Below are positions 53,820 to 62,826 of a stretch of DNA of 64,000 bases, piece after piece. The stretch covers positions 1,674,001 to 1,738,000 of the forward strand of contig JANQRU010000004.1 in NCBI GenBank assembly GCA_028284415.1, given 5' to 3'. Both the position numbers and the translations under genes were made by a program. The notes under the pieces are model-generated. The model searched no databases, was not told the DNA's origin, and was given only the letters and a program-made list of their open reading frames with translations. Position 1 is the stretch's first letter, and every line of letters begins with the position of its first letter. This stretch comes from Pyrinomonadaceae bacterium (lineage in GTDB: Bacteria > Acidobacteriota > Blastocatellia > Pyrinomonadales > Pyrinomonadaceae).

Positions 53820-55478
53820 ATGAGCGTTGAATTTAGACAAAGATCAGTAAGTGATTTCATGCGGATGTTGAAGCGCCGTAAATGGTTGATTTTACTACCT
53901 GTAATCACAATGACAGCAGCAATCGGATATGTCGTTTACAAATTGCCTAGCATCTATGAATCTAAAACTGTTTTGGCTGTAAATCCGCCAAAAATTTCTG
54001 ATACCTTAGTCAAGCCGCTCTCAGACGCAGATGTTTCGCAACGGATCGAAAGTATTAAAACTGAAGTTCTAAGTCGCTCATCACTCGAATCAATGATCGC
54101 AAAATATGATCTGTTTGAAAGAGAGAAGCAAGCCGGGATGCCGATGGAGCTTATCGTTGAGCGTATGTATAAAAATATTACCGTTCAATTAGATAAAACA
54201 GATCGAGACAAATTAGCTGCTTTCAGAATTACATATCGTGACCGAACTCCCGCAGCTGCAAGAAATGTCACAGCAGAAATTGCCAGCAAATATGTAAGTG
54301 CTCAGGTAAAAGAATCTGCTGATCGTGCAGTGGACACCCAAGCATTCATTGACAAGGCTTTAGATGAGAAAAAGACTGCCTTAGATACTTTAGAAAAAGA
54401 ACGTTTGCAAATAATGATGCAAAATGTCGAAACTCTTCCTGAAAATGACAAAGGCTTGATTGCTCAATTAGAAGGCTTACGTAAAAAAGAAGAAACAACA
54501 TCCAAAGAAAAAGAAAGTTTGATCAGGGAAAAGGGAAGACTTCAGGACAGCATTCGTTCGTTAAATACTCAGATGCGTTTGGTTGAAGATTTTGGTCAGG
54601 AAGACGCCAAAACTGCTGCCAATCAAGCAGCCCGGGTCGAAGACACAATACCTTATGGACAGTTAATTCAAAAGCGTGCGACTCTTAGAGCTAAGCTAGA
54701 GAATCTTAAATTGACTTTGAGAGATAAACACCCGGAAGTTATCAAAGCAAAGAATGATATTGATAAGGTCAATGAAGAGATTGAGAATTTAAGAAAAAGT
54801 ACGCAAAAGCGTGTTAATGCGGCGAGTCAAGCAAGTGTCACTAAAGCACAAAGACAAAAGCAGATTTTAAAGATCGAGAAACAGAAAGCTGAGAGTCAGA
54901 TTACCCAGACAGAACAGGAAATCAAAAGAAAAGATCAAGAGCTTGCCCAAAACTCAGTATTGATTACTAATTTGGAAGCAAAAATTAACACAATACCAAG
55001 CGTTAAAGTTGCCCTCGAATCAATCAATAATCGTTATCAAACAGCAAAATCAGATTATGACGATTTGTTGAAAAAGAAAAATAACGCTGAGCTTCAGGTT
55101 GAGCGTGAAGGTAATGCACAGGGTGAAACGATTCGTGTTGTTGATCCAGCTAACTTACCGACATCGCCTGTTGCTCCGAAAAGACCGCTCTTAACGGCTT
55201 TTGGCGGCGGTTTGGGGTTAGCAATTGGCTTATTCTTAGCGGCACTTTTTGAGATTCCGCGTTTGCTCAAGATTCAAAATGTTGAAGATGCTAAGCATTA
55301 CACAGGCTTACCTTTGTTAGCATCTGTCCCACCACTTTTAACTAGTAGTGAGATTGCTTGGCAAAAGCGTTCACATTGGCTCAAGGTTTTGGCTGGAATT
55401 GCCGTAGCTATCGGGACTATTCCGGTAATTATTATGGCACTGCAAGCTTCGCGTGTATTCGAACGCGTCATTTCATAG
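53820..55478 (+). CDS. Wzz/GumC-like polysaccharide chain-length protein
   Basis: This 552-aa protein has an N-terminal Wzz domain ('SVSDFMRMLKRRKWLILLPVITMTAAIGYVVYKLPSIYES') with the first membrane helix at about 19-37, a long periplasmic coiled coil (about 180-430, Glu/Lys/Gln-rich), and 'VVDPANLPTSPVAPKRPLL', the proline-rich motif before the second helix (about 462-480). A short C-terminal cytoplasmic or third-helix part ends the protein. It has no kinase domain; a separate BY-kinase is encoded at 56697. It controls EPS chain length at the inner membrane. Confidence 0.9.
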   Translation: MSVEFRQRSVSDFMRMLKRRKWLILLPVITMTAAIGYVVYKLPSIYESKTVLAVNPPKISDTLVKPLSDADVSQRIESIKTEVLSRSSLESMIAKYDLFEREKQAGMPMELIVERMYKNITVQLDKTDRDKLAAFRITYRDRTPAAARNVTAEIASKYVSAQVKESADRAVDTQAFIDKALDEKKTALDTLEKERLQIMMQNVETLPENDKGLIAQLEGLRKKEETTSKEKESLIREKGRLQDSIRSLNTQMRLVEDFGQEDAKTAANQAARVEDTIPYGQLIQKRATLRAKLENLKLTLRDKHPEVIKAKNDIDKVNEEIENLRKSTQKRVNAASQASVTKAQRQKQILKIEKQKAESQITQTEQEIKRKDQELAQNSVLITNLEAKINTIPSVKVALESINNRYQTAKSDYDDLLKKKNNAELQVEREGNAQGETIRVVDPANLPTSPVAPKRPLLTAFGGGLGLAIGLFLAALFEIPRLLKIQNVEDAKHYTGLPLLASVPPLLTSSEIAWQKRSHWLKVLAGIAVAIGTIPVIIMALQASRVFERVIS

Positions 55479-55546
55479 GAGAATTTGGTTGTAAATTTAG
55501 ATTGTATTTAAGTTTGAGATAAGTAGATAGAAAAGAGGCGAAAAAG

Positions 55547-56605
55547 ATGTATAAAGAATTTTTTGGTTTAGAAGATACACCATTTACACTAACCCCCGAT
55601 CCACGTTTTATCGTGTTTACGCCTAGTTATAATGAAGTATTGGCGAGCCTTTATTACGGATTGGAAAATGCTAAAGGTTTGATTGTTTTGACCGGTGAGG
55701 TCGGAACAGGTAAAACAACCGCTCTGCGTTGGATTTTACGACGGCTTGATTCAAGTGTTTTAGCCGCGTATGTTTTCAATCCGCGTCTTTCCATAGATGA
55801 GTTTTATCATCATGTAACACAGATGCTTGGCATCAAGGATTGGGATAACAAAGCAGAACTTTTAACAGAGATGGGCAAAGTTCTGGAAGAGCGTCATCGC
55901 AGAGGACTTCGTACCGTTTTGATTATTGACGAAGCACACGAACTTTCTGATTATGTACTTGAAGAAATTCGTTTGTTGATGAATTTTGAATCGGACAATG
56001 CAAAACATCTGCAAATTGTGCTGACAGGACAGCCCGAATTGCGTGATAAGCTGAATCAGCCTAATTTGCGTCAGCTTAAACAGCGTGTTGCTCTTCGCTG
56101 CAAAATGCATGCACTTCCCAATGTAGAAGAAGTCGAACGCTACATAACTGAAAGGCTTCTGATCGCTGGTTCGGAACAGCCGAATATCTTTACACCGGGG
56201 GCGGTTGATTACATATATCAATGCTCAGAAGGTATTCCGCGTCAGATCAACAACCTTTGTGATAATTCGATGCTTTCATCATATGCGGCAGGCGAGCAGA
56301 TTATTGGCAGACAGATAATCGAAGAAGTCGCTGATAATCTTGATCTATTACCACGTCAGCAAGAAATTATTGCTAAAGAAGAAAAAGTCGAAGAAGTTGG
56401 TTCAGCAAGAGTTCTAACGCCTGAAGCCCGTGAAGAACTTTGGAATAATCAATCCAGAGTTGAACCGACGAAACCGAAAAAGGCTTTCAAGACCGAAGAG
56501 CCGAAATCCAAAGACGAATTTAATGGTAAAAACAACAAGATTCCATTTGATGATCTGGATGATGAAATCAATCTTGAAATCGAAGAAGTTGGCGGTTTTT
56601 ATTAA
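55547..56605 (+). CDS. XrtA-associated AAA ATPase (ExeA-like)
   Basis: This 352-aa protein starts 'MYKEFFGLEDTPFTLTPDPRF' and has the Walker A 'LTGEVGTGKTTALRWIL', Walker B 'TVLIIDEAHEL', sensor 'LQIVLTGQPELRDKL' and 'LKQRVALRCKMHAL'. This matches the general secretion pathway ExeA-like ATPase found in exosortase/EPS loci. The charged C-terminal tail (about 285-352) has no domain. It follows the Wzz gene after 68 nt. Confidence 0.9.
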   Translation: MYKEFFGLEDTPFTLTPDPRFIVFTPSYNEVLASLYYGLENAKGLIVLTGEVGTGKTTALRWILRRLDSSVLAAYVFNPRLSIDEFYHHVTQMLGIKDWDNKAELLTEMGKVLEERHRRGLRTVLIIDEAHELSDYVLEEIRLLMNFESDNAKHLQIVLTGQPELRDKLNQPNLRQLKQRVALRCKMHALPNVEEVERYITERLLIAGSEQPNIFTPGAVDYIYQCSEGIPRQINNLCDNSMLSSYAAGEQIIGRQIIEEVADNLDLLPRQQEIIAKEEKVEEVGSARVLTPEAREELWNNQSRVEPTKPKKAFKTEEPKSKDEFNGKNNKIPFDDLDDEINLEIEEVGGFY

Positions 56606-56696
56606 AAAATTCAGAGTTTGTGGTTTGGGGTTAAAAGTTTGTCTAAGCAAGCTTAACTCTGAACTTTAGACTTCAAACTCAAACCTACAAAAAGCT

Positions 56697-57734
56697 ATGA
56701 GTATTCTTAAAGCATTAGAAAAAAGACAGTCCGAAAATCCTTCTGAATCAACCTCGGAGAAGCAGGAAAAAGCTCCGGTATCAAAAGGAAATGTAGTTCC
56801 TTTTGATACCAAAGCGAAAGAAGCTGAAGATTTACCGAATTTGTTTAAAGATGAAGAATTTAAGATCGGAACACCAAGTTCGGCGTTCAATGAGCAGTCG
56901 GATTCTGTAATCGGGACGGCACTCCCTGATTTGAATACGAAAGATACTGCTGGGGCAACTTTGAATGCCGTTGGCTCAACACTCCCTGCTGAAAAGCGTC
57001 TCCCCGAGTTTGCTCGGTGGGAAGTAGAAGCAGAGCGTGTTGAGCCACGCCTCGTTGCTATCACACAACCAAATTCTACTTACTGTGAAGAATATCGTAG
57101 CTTAAGAACACACGTTTTGCACAAAAGCCAACGTCAAAAACTTCAATCAATTGTTATTGGTAGTGTAAATCCGTCTGAAGGAAAAACCATCACTGCACTG
57201 AATTTATCTTGGCTTTTGGCTCAGACAGATGGTGTTAACGCTTTGATAATTGACAGTGATTTGAGGATGCCGAGTTTGACTGATTATCTTGGCATCGAAA
57301 CAGATAAAGGGCTTTCAGATATTTTAGCTGGAAATGGTTCTCTGAAGGATTCGATCGTGAAACTTGAACCTGCCGGATTACATTTGCTACCTGGTGGAGA
57401 GGCAAGACATGATGTTGCTGAATTAATTTCAGGTCCGAAGTTCAAAGAAATTTTACGCCAAGCCCGCGAAATGTTTGATTACATAATCATTGATGCTCCC
57501 CCATTGGGAATCTTTACTGATGCGACGGTTTTGATAAATCAGGCGGATGGAGCAATGCTCGTAATTCGTGCGGGTAGAACGAAATATAGTTCGGTGGATC
57601 GCGTATTGGAGACATTGCCAAGAGATCGTATGCTTGGTGTTGTTCTTAATCAAAGTGAGGATGTTCTAAACGAAACGAACTATGGCTACGGATATGGATA
57701 TGGGTATTACGGTAAAAACAGAAACAAGGAGTAA
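56697..57734 (+). CDS. Tyrosine autokinase (BY-kinase, CpsD/CapB type)
   Basis: This 345-aa cytoplasmic kinase has a disordered N-terminal region (about 1-105) and then 'YCEEYRSLRTHVLH', the BY-kinase entry helix. The P-loop 'GSVNPSEGKTITALNLSWLLA' has Lys163, Walker A' is 'ALIIDSDLRMPSLTDYLG', and Walker B is 'FDYIIIDAPPLG'. The C-terminal Tyr-rich tail 'NYGYGYGYGYYG' is the autophosphorylation cluster. It is encoded separately from the Wzz protein, as in Firmicutes-type systems, and should phosphorylate itself to regulate EPS export. Confidence 0.93.
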   Translation: MSILKALEKRQSENPSESTSEKQEKAPVSKGNVVPFDTKAKEAEDLPNLFKDEEFKIGTPSSAFNEQSDSVIGTALPDLNTKDTAGATLNAVGSTLPAEKRLPEFARWEVEAERVEPRLVAITQPNSTYCEEYRSLRTHVLHKSQRQKLQSIVIGSVNPSEGKTITALNLSWLLAQTDGVNALIIDSDLRMPSLTDYLGIETDKGLSDILAGNGSLKDSIVKLEPAGLHLLPGGEARHDVAELISGPKFKEILRQAREMFDYIIIDAPPLGIFTDATVLINQADGAMLVIRAGRTKYSSVDRVLETLPRDRMLGVVLNQSEDVLNETNYGYGYGYGYYGKNRNKE

Positions 57735-57786
57735 GAGACAGAAAAGTTTTTACCAATGCATGTATTCTCACACAAACTAAATTCTA

Positions 57787-59178
57787 ATGAGTGGAACAAA
57801 GTTTAGCTCGCGCATTTTCTGGTTGTTATTCGCCGATATAGCAATTATCTACGGCGGAATAATGCTGGCTTTGTATCTACGTTTAGGATTTTATGGAGCG
57901 GAATACCAACTTAATCAGAATAACGGTTGGTATAAGATCGGTTTTGCTACACTCATTTGCCTTTTAATAATCTACTTCTACGATTTATATGAATACACGG
58001 TAATTGCCAACAGACGCGAATTGTTCTTGCGTTTGGTGCAGGCTCTGGGAATAGCTTGGGCTTTATTGGCATTTATCTTTTATATGATTCCGCCGCTTCT
58101 GATTGGACGTGGCGTTTCTGTTTTTTCAGTAGTAATCGTTTTAGCTTTGCTCTTAGTTTGGAGAGTTTTAATACACGCTCTGACAGGTCATCCCGATATT
58201 GGCGAGAAAATCTTAATTGTTGGTTCGGGAAAAGCTGCTGAAGATACAGCTAGCATTGCATGGGAAAGACGCGATGCCGGTTATCGAATCGTCGGGTTTG
58301 TGTCTGAAAACGGGCACGTTCCACAAGAGAAAATCGGACAGTCAGAAGTTCTTGGGACAACAAAAGACTTAGAAAATATCATCAAAAATGGGAATGTTGA
58401 CCGGATTGTTATCGCCGTTCGGGAAAGGCGCGGAACATTTCCAACCGAAACTCTTCTAAGAATGAGTCTTGCCGGTGACGTAAGTATTGAAGAATGCACT
58501 TCATTTTTTGAAAGAGTCACAGGCAAAGTTCACCTTGATCTCTTAAGACCTTCGTGGCTAATTTTTGCAGGACGCGGAAGGGACACACGGCTCAAGACAG
58601 TTTTTCGAGAAATGGTTCATCGTTTACTGGCATTAATTGGGCTGGTTTTATCGTTTCCAATTGGTTTAATTACAGCTGTTTTAATAAAGCTGGATTCAAA
58701 AGGACCTGTGTTTTATAAGCAGGAAAGAGTCGGCAAAAACGGTAAAATTTTCAAGGTTGTTAAATTCCGTTCAATGAAAACCGATGCTGAAAAAGATGGA
58801 AAACCGATTTGGGCAACTTCTAATGATGATCGTGTCACTCGCGTCGGAAGAGTAATTAGGAAAATTCGCGTGGATGAGATTCCGCAGTTTTGGAACATTA
58901 TCAAAGGTGAAATGAGTTTTGTCGGACCTCGCCCCGAAAGACCACATTTTGTAGAGCAACTTGCCGAAGAAATTCCTTTTTATGAACACAGGCATTTAGT
59001 TGCACCGGGATTAACGGGTTGGGCACAGATAAAATACCCATACGGGGCTTCTGTAGATGATGCGAGGCAGAAGTTGCAATATGATTTATACTATATAAAA
59101 AATCAGACTTTAGCCCTTGATTTAATAATAGTTTTTGAAACTGTTAAAACCGTTCTTTTCGGTCGGGGCGGAAGATAA
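57787..59178 (+). CDS. Undecaprenyl-phosphate sugar phosphotransferase
   Basis: This 463-aa polyprenyl glycosylphosphotransferase (WbaP/EpsB type) has N-terminal membrane helices (about 8-140), a CoA-binding-like domain ('ILIVGSGKAAEDTASIAWERRDAGYRIVGFV'), and a C-terminal bacterial sugar transferase domain with 'GPVFYKQERVGKNGKIFKVVKFRSMKTDAE', 'DEIPQFWNIIKGEMSFVGPRPERPHFVEQL' and 'HLVAPGLTGWAQI'. It starts EPS repeat synthesis by placing a sugar-1-phosphate on undecaprenyl phosphate. Confidence 0.93.
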   Translation: MSGTKFSSRIFWLLFADIAIIYGGIMLALYLRLGFYGAEYQLNQNNGWYKIGFATLICLLIIYFYDLYEYTVIANRRELFLRLVQALGIAWALLAFIFYMIPPLLIGRGVSVFSVVIVLALLLVWRVLIHALTGHPDIGEKILIVGSGKAAEDTASIAWERRDAGYRIVGFVSENGHVPQEKIGQSEVLGTTKDLENIIKNGNVDRIVIAVRERRGTFPTETLLRMSLAGDVSIEECTSFFERVTGKVHLDLLRPSWLIFAGRGRDTRLKTVFREMVHRLLALIGLVLSFPIGLITAVLIKLDSKGPVFYKQERVGKNGKIFKVVKFRSMKTDAEKDGKPIWATSNDDRVTRVGRVIRKIRVDEIPQFWNIIKGEMSFVGPRPERPHFVEQLAEEIPFYEHRHLVAPGLTGWAQIKYPYGASVDDARQKLQYDLYYIKNQTLALDLIIVFETVKTVLFGRGGR

Positions 59179-59275
59179 GTTTAAGATAATAAAAAATTGG
59201 ATAAAATCGTTTAATAAGAGTTTTTATTGGATGAAAGATAAGCAAGAGAAGCTTTTCAAACGGAGATCACATAAA

Positions 59276-60118
59276 ATGAAAGCAGTAAAATTTGTTCAAA
59301 GTATTGTTTTAATCGCGGTCATCGGATTTGTTTTTTCAAGCGGTGTTTCGGCACAGGTTGATGGTGAAAACAAGGTTAAAAACGGTGAAAAGATTGCGAA
59401 AAACGGAAATCCCTCAGATAAAGATAACAAGGTAAAGAGCACCAATTCAGATTTAACAAATGATAAAGAAGAAAAAGACCCAAAATCTGCAGATTCTCAA
59501 AAAGATGATGATGCCGAAAAGGTCGTCTCTTATTACAACAATTACTTATCTGAATATAAATTGGGTCCGAACGATATTATTTCCGTAGAAGTCTTTGGAC
59601 AATGTCCTGATTACTGTCGAACAGCTTTGACTGTTCCACCAACAGCAAAAATTTCTTATCCATTAATTCGGGAAGGCGTCTTTGTTGGCGGAAGAACAAC
59701 TCTTCAAGTTCAGGATGAAATTACCAAGGCTCTTGATGAATACATTATTGAACCAAAAGTTACAGTAACTTTAGTAAAAGCGGGTTCGGCACGATACGCT
59801 GTTATGGGAAAAGTCGGGGTTCCGGGTGTTCGCATAATGGATAGAAGACTCAGCATAAATGAAGCTATTCTCGAAGCAGGCGGTTTAGCAAAAGGTGCGA
59901 GCAAGAAAAAAGTGTTCTTGGCAAGATTCTCTCCGCAGGGATTTTTAGAAAGAAAAGAAGTTGATTTAGAAGCTATTGAGAGAGGAAAAATCCCAACAGT
60001 CTTCTTACAACCCGGCGATCAGGTTTTCGTTGGTGAGAAAGGATTCACATGGGGCAAATTCTTTAATGTTATTGAAAAGGTAAGCTTTGCAAGAATTCTT
60101 TTCGGTAGTCCTTTCTAA
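59276..60118 (+). CDS. Wza-like polysaccharide export protein
   Basis: I chose the ATG at 59276 (280 aa, GGAG at 59262). The longer frame overlaps the preceding gene and lacks a signal. The Sec signal ends 'GVSAQ', with no lipobox, unlike typical Wza. A Lys/Asp/Asn-rich linker (about 25-80) precedes the Poly_export domain ('YKLGPNDIISVEVFGQCPDYCRTALTVPPTAKISYPLI') and a SLBB-like region ('ARYAVMGKVGVPGVRIMDRRLSINEAILEAGGL'). It is the outer-envelope channel for the polysaccharide. It is followed by a terminator. Confidence 0.88.
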   Translation: MKAVKFVQSIVLIAVIGFVFSSGVSAQVDGENKVKNGEKIAKNGNPSDKDNKVKSTNSDLTNDKEEKDPKSADSQKDDDAEKVVSYYNNYLSEYKLGPNDIISVEVFGQCPDYCRTALTVPPTAKISYPLIREGVFVGGRTTLQVQDEITKALDEYIIEPKVTVTLVKAGSARYAVMGKVGVPGVRIMDRRLSINEAILEAGGLAKGASKKKVFLARFSPQGFLERKEVDLEAIERGKIPTVFLQPGDQVFVGEKGFTWGKFFNVIEKVSFARILFGSPF

Positions 60119-60144
60119 AATAATTTAATCAAAGTTTTTACTGT

Positions 60145-60167
60145 GGCGGTCATTTGACCGCCGTTTT
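60145..60167 (+). terminator. Terminator at the end of the EPS genes
   Basis: GGCGGTC (60145-60151) pairs with GACCGCC (60156-60162) around ATTT, then GTTTT. It lies 27 nt after the stop and 10 nt before the next start codon. Confidence 0.75.
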
Positions 60168-60176
60168 ATCTTCAAA

Positions 60177-61178
60177 ATGCGTTTACTTTCAAAAACAATA
60201 GTTTTCATCTTCGTTTTGGCTTTATTCCAGACTGCCAGTGCCAAATGGATTAAGCGAGATTCAAACACCTTAGCTTGGCTTAAATCAATTCATTTTATTG
60301 GTGAAAATACAGGCTTTATCGGCGGAAGTGGTGGGACATTCCTAAAAACCCACGATGGCGGGAAGACTTGGAAACAAACACCGAAATTTACTCAGGACAA
60401 TATCCTCGAAATCATTTTTACAGATAAAAATACGGGTTGGGTTTTGTGTGAAAGAGATGTTTACAGTCTGGGTAGTAAATCTCCCTCATATTTAATGAAG
60501 ACAACTAATGGCGGAAAGACTTGGGAAAAAATAGATTTTAGTGGCTCTCATAGACAACGCATTTCAAAGATATTTTTTGCCAAAAGCGGATTCGGAATGG
60601 CTGTTGGCGAAACAGGAGCTTTATACGGCTTGCAGGATGATAATTACACTTGGAAAAAGCTATCTCCACCAAGCTTATATCTGATGCTCGATGGTGTATT
60701 TACAGATGACTTACGCGGAACAATTGTTGGTGGCGGCGGAACAGTATTTTTTACTGAAGATGCCGGAACCACTTGGAATCCTGCGTATGTTGCCGATAAA
60801 TCCAAGGCAAAGCTAAATTCCGTATTTTTTGTAAACAAAAGAAACGGTTGGGCAGTTGGCTCAAGAGGGAAGATTTACCAGACGATTAACGGCGGAAAAT
60901 TCTGGCGTGTACTGAATTCAAAAGTAAAAGAAAACTTAAATGATGTTTATTTCCTGAATACTGCAGAAGGCTGGGCAATTGGCGATGGTGGAACTATTCT
61001 TCATACTAAAACAGGCGGAAATGTATGGAAAGTAGAAAATACAAATTCCGAACATAAGCTCGAAGAAATTGCATTTAATGGCAAAAAAGGTTGGATAGTA
61101 GGATTTGGCGGAACGATTATGTCTTACGAATCGGGAAACAAATCTACATCGCAAAGACCGAGGTTTAGAAATAGGTAG
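60177..61178 (+). CDS. Secreted YCF48/HCF136-like beta-propeller protein
   Basis: This 333-aa protein has a signal peptide (about 1-22, 'TASAKW'). Repeats of the form 'GFIGGSGGTFLKTHDGGKTWK', 'MKTTNGGKTWEKI', 'IVGGGGTVFFTEDAGTTW', 'WAVGSRGKIYQTINGGKFW' and 'WAIGDGGTILHTKTGGNVW' are BNR/YCF48 blades, five or more. The family includes photosystem II assembly factors and many unrelated bacterial secreted proteins; the latter fits here. It may act with the neighbouring EPS genes. Confidence 0.87.
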   Translation: MRLLSKTIVFIFVLALFQTASAKWIKRDSNTLAWLKSIHFIGENTGFIGGSGGTFLKTHDGGKTWKQTPKFTQDNILEIIFTDKNTGWVLCERDVYSLGSKSPSYLMKTTNGGKTWEKIDFSGSHRQRISKIFFAKSGFGMAVGETGALYGLQDDNYTWKKLSPPSLYLMLDGVFTDDLRGTIVGGGGTVFFTEDAGTTWNPAYVADKSKAKLNSVFFVNKRNGWAVGSRGKIYQTINGGKFWRVLNSKVKENLNDVYFLNTAEGWAIGDGGTILHTKTGGNVWKVENTNSEHKLEEIAFNGKKGWIVGFGGTIMSYESGNKSTSQRPRFRNR

Positions 61179-61233
61179 AAAAAGCCTTAAACTTTACTTG
61201 ACATCTTGGGTGAATTTTTCGTAGCATTCTTAA

Positions 61234-61266
61234 TTCGCTGTTGGTTTTTTGACAGCGAACTTTTTT
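61234..61266 (+). terminator. Terminator before the tRNA genes
   Basis: TTCGCTGT (61234-61241) pairs with ACAGCGAA (61252-61259), followed by C and a six-T run. It ends the YCF48-like gene's transcript and lies 20 nt before the first tRNA. Confidence 0.78.
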
Positions 61267-61285
61267 GACAAAAAAATAAAAAATC

Positions 61286-61358
61286 GGGCATATATGTCAA
61301 TTGGTAGACAGCTTCCCTTACAAGGAAGAAGTTGGAGGTTCGAGTCCTTCTATGCCCA
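61286..61358 (+). tRNA. tRNA-Val (anticodon TAC)
   Basis: A 73-nt cloverleaf. The acceptor stem GGGCATA pairs with TATGCCC, the D arm is TGTC-AATTGGTA-GACA, the anticodon stem is CTTCC/GGAAG with loop CTTACAA (anticodon TAC), and the T arm is GGAGG-TTCGAGT-CCTTC. The discriminator base is A; CCA is not encoded. Confidence 0.95.
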
Positions 61359-61360
61359 TC

Positions 61361-61439
<79 letters not shown>

Positions 61440-61447
61440 TTAAAATT

Positions 61448-61485
61448 AAAAAAGCTGTGAGTAAATTAAACTGACAGCTTTTTTT
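61448..61485 (+). terminator. Terminator of the tRNA transcript
   Basis: AAAAAAGCTGT (61448-61458) pairs exactly with ACAGCTTTTTT (61474-61484), followed by further T. Confidence 0.88.
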
Positions 61486-61498
61486 GTGTTCGGGTTAG

Positions 61499-61535
61499 GT
61501 CAGTAGAGTAGCGTCGGTGTTAGTCCGACGCGTCT
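61499..61535. repeat. REP-like element, third copy
   Basis: The GTCAGTAGAGTAG leader is followed by a perfect hairpin GCGTCGG-TGTTAGT-CCGACGC (61511-61531) and CGTCTT. It resembles the cores at 38969 and 44235, in the same orientation. It lies just beyond the 3' end of the amidohydrolase gene. Confidence 0.65.
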
Positions 61536-61548
61536 TGGTTTTGACGGT

Positions 61549-62805
61549 TTACGGGTTTTGCAAATTCAATATTTGTCCTTGCTTAACACGCATTTCGATT
61601 TTTTGAAAATTTTCAAAATCTTCGAGTGGATTTTCTGTAAGCACCAGAAAACTAGCCTCATGCCCATCTTTTAATTTTCCAATTTTTCTTTTTGGGAAAA
61701 TTGAGTAGGCAGAATTTTCCGTCCACATTTTCAAAAGTTCTAGCTTTGAAAAAATGTCTGTTTCTTTCAAAAACTTCGCTTCGCCGAGCGATGTGTCGTT
61801 ATACATATCCGAACCGATAGCGAGTCTTACATTGGCATCTTTTAAGGTTTTTAGATTAAATTTTACGCCTTCGAGAAGTTTTTCATAATCGGGGCGTTTG
61901 CTGCGTCTGGTTACGAGGCTGGCGGTTGTTACGACCGTTACATCATTCTTTGCGGCAAGTTCGGCTTGTTCTTTGCTGATTCGCAATCCGTTGGAATATC
62001 CCGGAAGGTGTGCAATTTCGTCCGCACCGCTTCGGATGGCGGTTTCAAAATCGGTTGGTGTAGCAGCGTGAACCGAGACACGCAAGCCTTCTGCGTGGGC
62101 TTTTTTGACGATTTTGGGCAAAAGTTTTGGGTTCAAACCTTTTTGGGCGAAGTAAGATTTATCGTCTTTCCGCTTTTCGTATTCCTCCGAATAGATCAGC
62201 ATCGTTTTGATAAAATCGGGTTTGAAAGACAAAACGCTTTTCCATTTTTCGTTTAATTGTTTTTCATCGTCAATTGTAAAAAATCCGTGCGTTTCGATCT
62301 CTTCCAAAGTCTTAAACATACCGTCGAAAAAGCCTCGTTCGAGATACATTTTCCGAACGCCCATCGGATGTCCATCAGTTCCCGTTAAAGGGGCAAAAGC
62401 CTGGCTAATGTCGAGTCCGCGTGGGTGATTGTATTTTTTCATCAGAGGGGCAATTCGCTTTTTGATGGAAGACTGAAGTTTTACATAAAATACACCGTGT
62501 TCAAGGTATTCTTTGATTCGCAAATCAAGTTCATAAGCACTTTCCAAATTGTGATTGTGAGACTCGCCAAATGGTGGAATTACATATTTTCCTGCGAGAT
62601 CAATTGTTTTGTCAGCATTTTTTCCATTTGATTTAAAATGCAGTTTACCGTCGCGAACCCAAATATCTTTTTTGGAAAAAGCTTGCCCATCAAACCATTT
62701 GCCGTTGGTTAGTTTTATGCTTTCAGCAAATAAATTTTGGACGGAAATACAAATGAAAACCAAAAGAAAAATCAACAAGTTTTTTGATATAGAAGCTTTT
62801 TTCAT
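61549..62805 (-). CDS. Secreted amidohydrolase
   Basis: This 418-aa protein has a signal peptide (about 1-28, 'VQNLFAES'). It is an amidohydrolase-superfamily TIM barrel: 'DLAGKYVIPPFGESHNHNLESAY' supplies a metal-binding HxH, 'LRVSVHAATPTDFETAIRSGADEIAHLPGY' supplies the two strand His, and 'LAIGSDMYNDTSLGEAKFL' supplies the Asp. The end 'GKLKDGHEASFLVLTENPLEDF' is the usual beta-sandwich. The substrate is unknown (prolidase- or imidazolonepropionase-like). It follows the response regulator after 21 nt in an operon. Confidence 0.87.
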   Translation of the reverse strand: MKKASISKNLLIFLLVFICISVQNLFAESIKLTNGKWFDGQAFSKKDIWVRDGKLHFKSNGKNADKTIDLAGKYVIPPFGESHNHNLESAYELDLRIKEYLEHGVFYVKLQSSIKKRIAPLMKKYNHPRGLDISQAFAPLTGTDGHPMGVRKMYLERGFFDGMFKTLEEIETHGFFTIDDEKQLNEKWKSVLSFKPDFIKTMLIYSEEYEKRKDDKSYFAQKGLNPKLLPKIVKKAHAEGLRVSVHAATPTDFETAIRSGADEIAHLPGYSNGLRISKEQAELAAKNDVTVVTTASLVTRRSKRPDYEKLLEGVKFNLKTLKDANVRLAIGSDMYNDTSLGEAKFLKETDIFSKLELLKMWTENSAYSIFPKRKIGKLKDGHEASFLVLTENPLEDFENFQKIEMRVKQGQILNLQNP

Positions 62806-62826
62806 AATCTAATTCCTCACGTTTTT

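Noticed and set aside
59135..59275. Long upstream start of the Wza-like protein overlapping the sugar transferase gene
   Set aside because: The ATG at 59276 has an RBS and directly begins the signal peptide.
61265..61290. TTGACA at 61265 as promoter of tRNA-Val
   Set aside because: A -10 box at proper spacing would fall inside the tRNA gene.
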